Assembly: GCA_004762155.1 (NCBI GenBank)
Contig: SIHP01000015.1
Location: forward strand, 62,001 to 126,000
Reading direction: 5' to 3'
Source of the DNA: Flavobacteriaceae bacterium
GTDB taxonomy: Bacteria > Bacteroidota > Bacteroidia > Flavobacteriales > Flavobacteriaceae
DNA: 64,000 nucleotides
A program made the position numbers and the translations under genes. Shown piece by piece: positions 51,319 to 59,590 of this stretch. A model generated the notes under the pieces. The model saw only the letters and a program-made list of their open reading frames with translations. It ran no database searches and had not been told where the DNA came from. Numbering within the stretch: the stretch's first letter is position 1; each line of letters begins with the position of its first letter.

Positions 51319-54144
51319 ATGGCAGAAAGAAAACGACTTTTTTTACTAGATGCATATGCATTAATCTTTAGAGGATATTACGCTTTTATAAAAAATCCAC
51401 GTATTAATTCTAAAGGAATGGATACTTCGGCAATTTTAGGATTCACCAATTCTTTACTAGATGTTATTAAACGTGAAAAACCAGATTATTTAGCGGTTTG
51501 TTTTGATAAAGGTGGAAGTGTAGACCGAGTAGAAGCTTTTCCAGAATATAAATCTAACCGACAAGAAACTCCAGAAGCAATAAAAATAGCTGTTCCTTAT
51601 ATTGAAAAAATATTAGAAGCGATGAATATTCCTGCAATTGTAAAAGCAGGTTTTGAAGCGGATGATATTATTGGAACTTTAGCTAAAAAAGCCGAAAAAG
51701 CAGGATTACAAACGTATATGGTAACACCAGATAAGGATTTTGCTCAATTAGTTTCTGAACATATTTTCATGTACAAACCACCAAGAATGGGGAACGGTTA
51801 TGAAAAATGGGGAATTGAAGAAGTTAAAGCTAAATTTGAAGTTGATGATCCTTTACAGGTTATTGATTATTTAGGAATGATGGGAGATGCTGTTGATAAT
51901 ATTCCTGGTTTACCTGGTGTTGGAGATAAAACCGCAAAAAAATTCATTAAGGCTTACGGAAGCATGGAAGGTTTGTTAGCAAATACTCATGAACTAAAAG
52001 GTAAAATGAAAGAGAAAGTAGAAGCTAATGGAGAATTAGGCTTACTTTCTAAACAATTGGCTACAATTATGTTGGATGTTCCTGTTGAATTAGAGGAAGA
52101 CAAACTTATTTTTGAGCAACCGGATATTACAAAAACTACGGAAATTTTTGGTGAATTAGAATTCCGTAGACTTTCTGAAAGTTTTGCAAGAACTTTTACC
52201 AGCCAATCACCAGAGACAAACACTACAACACCTGCTGCCAAATCTAAACCGAATGCTAATCCAGATCAGTTTGATTTATTTTCAACTCCTGGAAGCGGAA
52301 CTACATCTGAAGAAAACAATATTAACGGGTTTAAAACGATTGGAACTACCAATCATTTTTATCAATTAGTAGATACTCCATTATCGAGAAAATTATTATT
52401 GCAAAAATTACAAAAACAAACCTCTGTTTGTTTTGATACGGAAACTACTGGATTAAAAGCTTTAGAAGTTGAATTAATAGGAATTGCTTTTTCTTGGGAA
52501 GCTGGCAAAGGATATTATCTAACTTTTCCTGAAGATCAAGAAGAAACTCAAAAAATTATTAATGAATTTATTCCTTTTTTCGAAAATGAAAACATCGAAA
52601 AAATTGGACATAATTTAAAATACGATATCAAAGTATTATCAAATTATACTATTCCTGTAAAAGGAAAATTGTTTGACACTATGATCGCGCATTATTTAAT
52701 CAATCCAGATATGCGTCATGGAATGGATATTCTTTCAGAAACCTATTTAAATTATCAACCTGTTTCTATTGTTGAATTGATTGGTAAAAAAGGAAAGAAC
52801 CAATTGTCTATGCGTCAAGTTGAATTGGCAAAACAATCGGAATATGCGGTTGAAGATGCAGACATTACCTTACAGTTAAAAGAACATTTTGCCAAAGAGT
52901 TAGCAACTGGTAATGTTACAAAGTTATTTAACGATATAGAAACTCCTTTAGTTAGTGTTTTAACCGCTATGGAAGTTGAAGGAATTAATTTAGATGTAGC
53001 TTTTTTAAAATCATTATCCGCAGGTTTATCCGAAGATATTTCTGCTTTAGAAAAAGACATTTACGAGCAAGCTGGTGAAGAATTTAATATTGCTTCTCCA
53101 AAACAACTTGGAATTGTTTTGTTTGAAAACATGAAATTGGTAGACAAACCTAAGAAAACAAAAACAGGTCAATATTCTACAGCTGAAGATATTTTATCGT
53201 ATTTAGCAAAAGATCATAAAATTATTAGAGACGTTCAATTATATCGTCAATACAAAAAATTACAAAGTACGTATGTAGATGCTTTGCCAAATGAAATTAA
53301 TCCTAAAACAGGAAGAGTTCATACACAATACGCACAAGCAGTAGCTGCAACCGGCCGTTTAAGCTCTAATAATCCGAACTTACAAAACATCCCTATTCGT
53401 ACAAAACGCGGACAAGAAGTACGTAAATCGTTTATTCCAAGAGACAAAAACCATGTATTATTAGCAGCGGATTATAGCCAAATAGAATTACGAATTATTG
53501 CAGCTTTAAGTGAAGAAGAAACCATGATGGAAGCGTTTAAAAACGGAGAAGACATTCATGCTTCAACAGCTTCTAAGGTTTTTAATGTTCCTTTAGATGA
53601 AGTTACTCGTGAACAACGTAGTAATGCTAAAACGGTAAATTTTGGAATTATATATGGTGTTTCTGCATTTGGTTTAAGCAATCAAACTTCGTTAGATAGA
53701 AAAGAAGCTAAAGCGCTAATTGATGCGTATTATGAAACGTATCCAAAACTAAAAAGCTACATGTCTAGTCAAGTAGATTTTGCTCGTGAACATGGTTATG
53801 TAAAAACGGTTTTAGACAGAAGACGTTACTTAAAAGATATTAATTCTAGAAACGGAATTGTTCGTGGTGCAGCAGAAAGAAATGCTGTTAATGCGCCAAT
53901 ACAAGGAAGTGCAGCAGATATTATTAAACTTGCTATGATAAATATTCACAAACGTTTTGAGCAAGAAAATTTCAAATCGAAAATGTTATTACAAGTTCAT
54001 GATGAATTGGTTTTTGATGCCCATAAAGATGAATTAGAAATTATAAAACCAATTATAAAACACGAAATGGAAAATGCCTATAAAATGGCCGTTCCATTAG
54101 ATGTAGAAATTGGAATTGGAGATAACTGGTTGGAAGCACATTAG
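51319..54144 (+). CDS. polA: DNA polymerase I
   Basis: This 941-residue protein has all three PolA domains. The N-terminal 5'-3' exonuclease (about 1-290) shows LLDAYALIFRGYYAF and GDAVDNIPGLPGVGDKTA. The 3'-5' exonuclease is intact (FDTETTGL, IGHNLKYDIKVL, AVEDADITLQL), unlike the inactive version in many bacteria. The polymerase domain has TGRLSSNNPNLQNIPIRT, AADYSQIELRIIAALS and LQVHDELVFDAH. It fills gaps in repair and removes Okazaki primers. Single gene. Confidence 0.98.
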   Translation: MAERKRLFLLDAYALIFRGYYAFIKNPRINSKGMDTSAILGFTNSLLDVIKREKPDYLAVCFDKGGSVDRVEAFPEYKSNRQETPEAIKIAVPYIEKILEAMNIPAIVKAGFEADDIIGTLAKKAEKAGLQTYMVTPDKDFAQLVSEHIFMYKPPRMGNGYEKWGIEEVKAKFEVDDPLQVIDYLGMMGDAVDNIPGLPGVGDKTAKKFIKAYGSMEGLLANTHELKGKMKEKVEANGELGLLSKQLATIMLDVPVELEEDKLIFEQPDITKTTEIFGELEFRRLSESFARTFTSQSPETNTTTPAAKSKPNANPDQFDLFSTPGSGTTSEENNINGFKTIGTTNHFYQLVDTPLSRKLLLQKLQKQTSVCFDTETTGLKALEVELIGIAFSWEAGKGYYLTFPEDQEETQKIINEFIPFFENENIEKIGHNLKYDIKVLSNYTIPVKGKLFDTMIAHYLINPDMRHGMDILSETYLNYQPVSIVELIGKKGKNQLSMRQVELAKQSEYAVEDADITLQLKEHFAKELATGNVTKLFNDIETPLVSVLTAMEVEGINLDVAFLKSLSAGLSEDISALEKDIYEQAGEEFNIASPKQLGIVLFENMKLVDKPKKTKTGQYSTAEDILSYLAKDHKIIRDVQLYRQYKKLQSTYVDALPNEINPKTGRVHTQYAQAVAATGRLSSNNPNLQNIPIRTKRGQEVRKSFIPRDKNHVLLAADYSQIELRIIAALSEEETMMEAFKNGEDIHASTASKVFNVPLDEVTREQRSNAKTVNFGIIYGVSAFGLSNQTSLDRKEAKALIDAYYETYPKLKSYMSSQVDFAREHGYVKTVLDRRRYLKDINSRNGIVRGAAERNAVNAPIQGSAADIIKLAMINIHKRFEQENFKSKMLLQVHDELVFDAHKDELEIIKPIIKHEMENAYKMAVPLDVEIGIGDNWLEAH

Positions 54145-54230
54145 TTTTGGTTGTTGGTAACTCAACTGAATTTTATTAAAAAACACGCTAATCTAATTGT
54201 AAAACATAAATTTTATAGCCAAAAAATAAT

Positions 54231-54262
54231 CGTCATTGCCAGGCACGAAGTAATCTGTTTAA
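54231..54262 (+). repeat. REP-like dispersed repeat, copy 2
   Basis: CGTCATTGCCAGGCACGAAG followed by TAATCTGTTTAA; related to the minus-strand copy at 1596-1635. It lies between polA and the fabD terminator. Confidence 0.65.
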
Positions 54263-54282
54263 CGATTAAAAAATAATAAAAA

Positions 54283-54315
54283 AGACCTCACAGGTTTTAA
54301 AAACCTGTGAGGTCT
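54283..54315 (-). terminator. Intrinsic terminator of fabD
   Basis: A perfect 15-bp stem AGACCTCACAGGTTT / AAACCTGTGAGGTCT (54283-54297 with 54301-54315), loop TAA; on the minus strand it is followed by TTTTTTATT. Confidence 0.93.
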
Positions 54316-54341
54316 AAATAATAAAAATCTTATTTTATTTT

Positions 54342-55229
54342 TTAGGCTTCAACATTTGCACCACTTGCTGCAACACTTCTATCAATTTTACGCATTAAAC
54401 CTTGCAAAACTTTACCTGGTCCAACTTCTATAAACTCAGTTCCACCATCAGCAACCATTGCTTCTATACATTGTGTCCAACGAACTGGTGCTGTTAATTG
54501 AGAAATTAAATTTTCTTTAATTTCTTCTGGATTTGTTACTGCTTTTGCAACAACATTCTGGTAAACAGGACATGTTGGTTCGCTAAACGTAGTTGCTTCA
54601 ATTGCTGCCGCTAATTCTTCACGAGCTGGCTCCATTAATGGCGAATGAAAAGCACCTCCAACTGGTAAAACCAAAGCTCTTCTTGCTCCTTTTTCTTTTA
54701 AAATATCACACGCCTTATTAATTGCTTCAATTTCTCCAGAAATCACTAATTGTCCAGGACAGTTATAGTTTGCTGCAACAACAACTCCGTCTATTTCATT
54801 ACACACATCTTCTACTACTTTATCTTCTAAACCTAAAACAGCAGCCATGGTAGATTCTTGTGCTTCACAAGCTTTTTGCATTGCCAATGCTCTTTTAGAA
54901 ACTAATGTTAGTCCATCTTCAAAAGACAACACTCCATTTGCTACTAATGCAGATAATTCTCCTAAAGAATGACCCGCTACCATTTCTGGTTGAAAAGAAT
55001 CACCTAATACTTTCGCTAGAATTACAGAATGTAAAAAAATAGCAGGCTGTGTTACTTTTGTTTCTTTTAATTCTTCTTTCGTTCCTTCAAACATTACATC
55101 TGTAATACTAAAACCTAAAATATCGTTGGCTTTTTCAAAAAGTTCTTGACCTAAAGAATAATTTTCATATAAATCCAATCCCATTCCTGTAAACTGTGCT
55201 CCCTGACCAGGAAAAATATATGCTTTCAT
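54342..55229 (-). CDS. fabD: Malonyl-CoA:ACP transacylase
   Basis: The 295-residue protein moves malonyl from CoA to ACP at the start of fatty acid synthesis. It shows the FPGQGAQ motif (7-13), the nucleophile Ser88 in AGHSLGELSAL, and the catalytic His in GGAFHSPLM near 200. Size and ends are normal. A -7 element TATGTTTG lies upstream on the minus strand at 55260-55267. It is divergent from yhhQ. Confidence 0.98.
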   Translation of the reverse strand: MKAYIFPGQGAQFTGMGLDLYENYSLGQELFEKANDILGFSITDVMFEGTKEELKETKVTQPAIFLHSVILAKVLGDSFQPEMVAGHSLGELSALVANGVLSFEDGLTLVSKRALAMQKACEAQESTMAAVLGLEDKVVEDVCNEIDGVVVAANYNCPGQLVISGEIEAINKACDILKEKGARRALVLPVGGAFHSPLMEPAREELAAAIEATTFSEPTCPVYQNVVAKAVTNPEEIKENLISQLTAPVRWTQCIEAMVADGGTEFIEVGPGKVLQGLMRKIDRSVAASGANVEA

Positions 55230-55259
55230 TTAATTTATTTTTGTTGTTTGTTAATACTG

Positions 55260-55267
55260 CAAACATA
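55260..55267 (-). promoter_or_regulatory. -7 element of fabD
   Basis: TATGTTTG on the minus strand matches TAnnTTTG, 30 bases before the fabD start codon; no clear -33 TTG at the usual distance. Confidence 0.45.
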
Positions 55268-55296
55268 ATCAATTTTAAATTTCTTAATTTCGTTTT

Positions 55297-55986
55297 ATGA
55301 CCGATAAAAACAAATTACTTGCTCAGAATATTTATTTAATTTTGGCTTCCTTATTTATTACTTCTTTAGTAGTATCTAACTTAATTTTTCAAAAGTTTTT
55401 TTATTGGAATCCTTTTGGTTGGTATAACTTTAAAATTTCTGTTGGAATCCTACCTTATCCTATAACTTTTTTAATTACTGATGTTTTATCAGAAATTTAT
55501 GGTAAAAAAAAGGCTAATCAAGTAGTCTTAACAGGAATTTTTGCTTCCTTTTTTTCAATGCTAATTATTTTGTTTGCTGATGCTGCTCCAGCAACACAAA
55601 ATTCACCTGTAACTGATAGTATCTTCTCTCAAGTTTTTGGATTATCACCTTTAGCTGTTTTTGCTTCTATGCTTGCTTATTTATTTGCTCAATTTATAGA
55701 TATACGTATTTTCCATTTCTGGAAAAACTTCACCAAAGGAAAACATTTATGGTTACGTAATAATTTTTCAACATTTACTTCTCAATTCATAGATACTTTT
55801 ACCGTTGTATTTTTACTTTGTTCTTTTAAAGTATTACCCTGGGAAATTTTCACTAGCTTACTTATAAGTGGTTTTTTATTCAAAATAATAATTGCAGCAA
55901 TAGACACACCAATTTTATATGGAATTGTATATCTGTTTCGTAGAAAGTTTAATTTAAAAGTTGGTGAGGAAATCAGCAATTTGTAA
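55297..55986 (+). CDS. yhhQ: Queuosine precursor transporter YhhQ-like (VUT family)
   Basis: This 229-residue membrane protein has about six helices and the family motifs ITFLITDVLSEIYGKKKANQVV (near residue 58) and QFIDTFTVVFL (near 165). YhhQ proteins import queuosine precursors such as preQ0 or preQ1 for tRNA modification. It is nine bases before the ABC permease gene; no other queuosine gene is present. Confidence 0.93.
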   Translation: MTDKNKLLAQNIYLILASLFITSLVVSNLIFQKFFYWNPFGWYNFKISVGILPYPITFLITDVLSEIYGKKKANQVVLTGIFASFFSMLIILFADAAPATQNSPVTDSIFSQVFGLSPLAVFASMLAYLFAQFIDIRIFHFWKNFTKGKHLWLRNNFSTFTSQFIDTFTVVFLLCSFKVLPWEIFTSLLISGFLFKIIIAAIDTPILYGIVYLFRRKFNLKVGEEISNL

Positions 55987-55995
55987 TTTCAATAT

Positions 55996-57072
55996 ATGAA
56001 CAGAACGAATTCACTTTCGCAACTTGCCTTTCAAAAATTCAAAAAAAATAAAACAGGTGTATCTAGTTTACTATTTATTTTTTTCTGCGGATGTATTGCC
56101 ATATTCTGTTATGCTTTAGCTCCAGACAATAGCAATGCTGCAAATCAAATGCATTTAGAAATTCACTCAAAACCTCCTGGGTTTTCTGTAGACCTGTTAC
56201 AAATTCCTAATAAAAATAAAAAAGAGCAATCTTGGTTTTCTATTTTAAAAAACGGTAGAAAAAACACCAATACAGCAATTCCAATACAATCGTATACCGT
56301 TCTTAAAAACGAATTAACGATTATAAAATACACAGATGGACTTCCAAAAAGTTTTGATTTAAGTCTTTTTAATCATCAACCTGAAAAATTCATTTCAAAA
56401 AAAACATTTTATTTTGGTACAGATAAATATGGACGAGATTTATTAAGTCGCTTATTAATTGGCGCACGAATTTCATTTTCTATTGGATTTGTTGCTGTAT
56501 TAATTTCTTTATTAATAGGAATTCCTATTGGTGCTATTGGTGGTTATTTTGGTGGAAAAACAGATGCTTTTATTATGTGGATTATTAACATTACTTGGTC
56601 TATTCCTACACTACTTTTAGTTATTGCAATTACATTAACCTTAGGAAAAGGATTTTGGCAAGTTTTTATAGCAGTTGGATTAACCATGTGGGTAGAAGTT
56701 GCTCGTGTTGTTCGCGGACAAGTAATTACCACCAAAGAACAGCAATATGTAGAAGCTGCAAAAGCTTTGGGATTTTCTGATCTCAGAATTATTTTCAAAC
56801 ATATTTTACCAAATATTTTAGCGCCAATTATTGTAATCTCTGCCGCTAATTTTGCAGCCGCAATATTAATAGAAAGTGGTTTGAGTTTTTTAGGGATTGG
56901 TGCACAACCTCCTACTCCTTCCTGGGGAGCAATGATTAAAAATCATTACAATTATATTGTATTAGGCAAACCTTTTTTAGCTATAATTCCTGGTTTAGCA
57001 ATTATGAGTTTAGTCATGGCTTTTATGCTTTTAGGAAATTCACTTAGAGATGCGTTGGATGTAAAAAACTAA
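55996..57072 (+). CDS. ABC transporter permease, OppC/DppC type
   Basis: The 358-residue protein has an N-terminal helix (about 20-42), a 90-residue extracytoplasmic insert (about 45-130), then the motif FGTDKYGRDLLSRLLIGAR and a five-helix permease core with the EAAKALGFSDLRIIFKHILPN coupling loop. It is a subunit of an oligopeptide or nickel-type importer; the partner permease, ATPases and binding protein are not here, so the transporter is assembled from scattered genes. The insert is longer than in typical OppC. Confidence 0.92.
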   Translation: MNRTNSLSQLAFQKFKKNKTGVSSLLFIFFCGCIAIFCYALAPDNSNAANQMHLEIHSKPPGFSVDLLQIPNKNKKEQSWFSILKNGRKNTNTAIPIQSYTVLKNELTIIKYTDGLPKSFDLSLFNHQPEKFISKKTFYFGTDKYGRDLLSRLLIGARISFSIGFVAVLISLLIGIPIGAIGGYFGGKTDAFIMWIINITWSIPTLLLVIAITLTLGKGFWQVFIAVGLTMWVEVARVVRGQVITTKEQQYVEAAKALGFSDLRIIFKHILPNILAPIIVISAANFAAAILIESGLSFLGIGAQPPTPSWGAMIKNHYNYIVLGKPFLAIIPGLAIMSLVMAFMLLGNSLRDALDVKN

Positions 57073-57106
57073 GTTTGTAACTTGCTTCGCTAATAAAAAA
57101 ATACAG

Positions 57107-57550
57107 ATGAATTTTAAAGTAGATTTTACCACACGTTGGGCAGATTTTGATGCTAATATACACATGCGACATACTGCATATAATGATTATTGTGCAGAAG
57201 CACGCATGCGTTATTTTAATAAATTTGGAATTACAATTCAAGATTTTGCAAAAGAAAAAGTTGGTCCTATTTTGTTTGAAGAAAACACTAAGTTTTTAAA
57301 AGAAATTCACATGGGTGAAGATATTTCTGTGAATTTAAAAGTTTTAGGATTGTCTGAAAAAGGAGAACGTTGGAAAATTCAGCATGAAGTTTTTAATGCA
57401 AAAGGAAAAATATCCGCAATTATTACCGTATACGGAGCTTGGTTAGATTTGGTTCAGCGTAAATTAACAGCGCCACCTATAAAGTTTCAGGAAGCTTTTT
57501 CTGGAGCTGAAAGAACCGAAGATTTTGAAGAAATTTCATTAAAGAAATAA
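57107..57550 (+). CDS. Hotdog-fold acyl-CoA thioesterase (4HBT-like)
   Basis: The 147-residue protein has the single hotdog domain of the YbgC/4HBT group, with FTTRWADFDANIHMRHTAYNDYCAEARM holding the catalytic Asp and the long helix start. It hydrolyses acyl-CoA or acyl-ACP thioesters; chain preference unknown. It is 34 bases after the permease gene, no evident functional link. A dispersed repeat starts eight bases after its stop. Confidence 0.9.
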   Translation: MNFKVDFTTRWADFDANIHMRHTAYNDYCAEARMRYFNKFGITIQDFAKEKVGPILFEENTKFLKEIHMGEDISVNLKVLGLSEKGERWKIQHEVFNAKGKISAIITVYGAWLDLVQRKLTAPPIKFQEAFSGAERTEDFEEISLKK

Positions 57551-57558
57551 TAAGTATT

Positions 57559-57681
57559 GGGCGCTACCTAAAGGTCGGGCTTTCCGTTATATCTCTTAGA
57601 ATACAATTTTGAAAAACAAAATCATATCCTGAAAGTATAGAATTTATATTGAGTGGAGTTGAAATACTGCAATCCTTAGCG
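57559..57681 (+). repeat. Dispersed element with conserved ends, copy 2
   Basis: Opens GGGCGCTACCTAAAGGTCGG, completes the shared CCTAAAGGTCGGGCTTTCC and closes with CAATCCTTAGCG at 57670-57681. The centre (57586-57669) is unrelated to that of the minus-strand copy at 15561-15651. It lies between a thioesterase and a nuclease gene and contains no gene. Confidence 0.75.
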
Positions 57682-57714
57682 TAAATATTTCTTGAACCAT
57701 AGTAAAACATATCA

Positions 57715-58527
57715 ATGAGCAATTCAAAAAAAATAAAACTAGTTAGTACCATAATTATTGGTTTGATTGCTCTTTATATGCAACAAAAAGAAAAGAATGC
57801 TGTAAGTAATTCGAATTCTGAAACAACCAAAGTTATAAAAGGTAACGCTACTTTTAATTATTTACCAAGTTCTACAACCAATCAAATTGTAAAACATGAT
57901 GGATATTCGTTATCGTATAACGAAAAACATGAACAAGCAGAATGGGTTGCGTATACGTTAAGTAAAAGTGACATTCAATATATTGATAGAAAGCGGCCTT
58001 ATTTTATTGAAGATCCAAAAGTAAAAACAACATCTGCAAGCTGGAAAAACTATAAAAAATCAGGTTATGACAAAGGACATTTATGTCCAGCTGGTGACAA
58101 ACGTTATACAAAAGAAGCTCACGACGAAACATTTTACACGTCAAATATTTCTCCACAAAAACACAATTTTAACGCTGGTATTTGGAATAAACTAGAACAA
58201 AAAACAAGGTATTGGGCAAAGAAATACAATCATTTATATATAGTTACTGGTGGAATTTTAAAACCAAACTTAAATACTATTGGAAAAGAAAAAGTAAGTG
58301 TTCCTAAAGAATTTTATAAAATCTTATTAGATTATACTGAACCAGAAATTAAAGCAATTGCATTTTTAATACCACACAAAGAAAGTAAACGTCCGTTATA
58401 TGATTTTGTAGTTTCTATTGATGAATTAGAACAAAAAACAGGTGTTGACTTTTTTCCGAATTTGCCTGATGCTATTGAAAAAAAGTTAGAAGCTTCTGGC
58501 AGTTATAAAAACTGGTCGTTTCGATAA
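57715..58527 (+). CDS. Membrane-anchored or secreted DNA/RNA non-specific endonuclease
   Basis: The 270-residue protein has an N-terminal hydrophobic helix (about 8-22), a signal anchor or uncleaved signal, then a beta-beta-alpha-metal nuclease domain (PF01223 type). The catalytic His is H122 in SGYDKGHLCPAGD (the DRGH motif with Lys for Arg), and the metal Asn lies in NFNAGIWNKLE (near N158). Such nucleases degrade DNA and RNA outside the cytoplasm for nutrient use or biofilm turnover. No immunity gene follows, arguing against a toxin role. Confidence 0.92.
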   Translation: MSNSKKIKLVSTIIIGLIALYMQQKEKNAVSNSNSETTKVIKGNATFNYLPSSTTNQIVKHDGYSLSYNEKHEQAEWVAYTLSKSDIQYIDRKRPYFIEDPKVKTTSASWKNYKKSGYDKGHLCPAGDKRYTKEAHDETFYTSNISPQKHNFNAGIWNKLEQKTRYWAKKYNHLYIVTGGILKPNLNTIGKEKVSVPKEFYKILLDYTEPEIKAIAFLIPHKESKRPLYDFVVSIDELEQKTGVDFFPNLPDAIEKKLEASGSYKNWSFR

Positions 58528-58579
58528 AAAAGATATTTTATGTTCTTATTTTCACAACGTATTCACTAAAATAAAAAGT

Positions 58580-59200
58580 ATGTCAATTTTTGATGCATTA
58601 GATATTCTAGGTACAGTTGCCTTTGCAATATCAGGCGCCTTAAGTGCAATGAACAAAAAGTTTGATCTTTTTGGAATCTTCATTATTTCATTTGTTACTG
58701 CTATTGGCGGTGGTACATTACGCGATATACTTATTGGAAACACACCTGTTTCTTGGATGCAAGATGCCTTAAATTTATATTTAATTAGTGGCGTAGCTTG
58801 TTTGTCTATTGTTTTTAGAAATAAGTTAGATTACTTAAAAAAATCACTTTTTCTTTTTGACACCATTGGACTTGGAGTTTTTACTATTATTGGTATAGAA
58901 TATGGAATACAGGCTAATTTAGCTCCAATTATATCAATTGCTTTAGGTACAATGACTGGCTGTTTTGGCGGTGTAATTAGAGATGTTTTATGCAATGAGA
59001 TTCCTATTATATTTAGAAAAGAAATTTATGCAACCGCTTCTATTTTAGGTGGCGTTTGTTTTATTATTTTGTTTAATTTAAATATGCCTTTAAATAGCAT
59101 TTACATTAGTACTACTTTATTAATTATTTTAATCCGATTATTGGTAGTGAAATATCAGGTGTCATTACCTAAGTTTTCTATCCAAGATCAAGGAAAATAA
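58580..59200 (+). CDS. TRIC-family cation channel (UPF0126)
   Basis: This 206-residue membrane protein consists of two homologous three-helix UPF0126 repeats plus a seventh helix, each repeat with the glycine-rich hinge: AIGGGTLRDILIG (about 48-60) and CFGGVIRDVLCNEIP (about 130-145). Prokaryotic TRIC proteins form trimeric potassium-permeable channels. It lies 52 bases after the nuclease. Confidence 0.94.
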   Translation: MSIFDALDILGTVAFAISGALSAMNKKFDLFGIFIISFVTAIGGGTLRDILIGNTPVSWMQDALNLYLISGVACLSIVFRNKLDYLKKSLFLFDTIGLGVFTIIGIEYGIQANLAPIISIALGTMTGCFGGVIRDVLCNEIPIIFRKEIYATASILGGVCFIILFNLNMPLNSIYISTTLLIILIRLLVVKYQVSLPKFSIQDQGK

Positions 59201-59247
59201 GGAGAAAGTAATAAATTAGTAGTTGTTTATTTCTAATAAGCTTTACA

Positions 59248-59329
59248 ATTCTATCAGCCCGACCTGCTGATCGTTTTGAAACTCTGCAATTCCATCAGCG
59301 TGACCCGCTGATCATTTCGAAACTCTGCA
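59248..59329 (+). repeat. Tandem 41-bp repeat with internal hairpin, two copies
   Basis: Units 59248-59288 and 59289-59329 share the frame ATT-ATCAGC...GCTGATC...TT-GAAACTCTGCA and differ at a few positions. Each contains an inverted repeat ATCAGC / GCTGAT; in the second it extends to ATCAGCG / CGCTGAT. REP-like structure, position right after the TRIC gene. Confidence 0.85.
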
Positions 59330-59546
59330 AAAGCATTATAACAAACTCAGCAAACAATAAATACACTACTGAACTTATCTTTCTCTAATATTAGTTTCTT
59401 AATGTTAACATATTTTAAAGATCATAAATTCTGAACATACAGCTCCACAAACTATCTCTCTCGCAATCAAACGTGTGTAAGCTACAATTTATACAGTAAA
59501 AATTGTTAAATATAAAATAACAGGTTTAGTATTCAATTTTTGTTAT

Positions 59547-59554
59547 TAGCTTTG
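59547..59554 (+). promoter_or_regulatory. -7 element of the RHS gene pair
   Basis: TAGCTTTG matches TAnnTTTG, 36 bases before the start codon at 59591; no TTG at the usual -33 distance. Confidence 0.45.
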
Positions 59555-59590
59555 TAACAGAAAAAAATTGCTAATTTCTAAATACATTTT

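Larger units (their letters stand above)
59201..59590. other. 390-base intergenic region before the RHS genes
   Basis: It holds a two-copy 41-bp tandem repeat (59248-59329) and a promoter-like element near its end (59547-59554). No open frame or RNA family was recognised in the rest. Confidence 0.6.

Noticed and set aside
57715..58527. Toxin-immunity pair suggested by the secreted nuclease
   Set aside because: No delivery domain and no small partner gene follow; the next gene is a TRIC channel.
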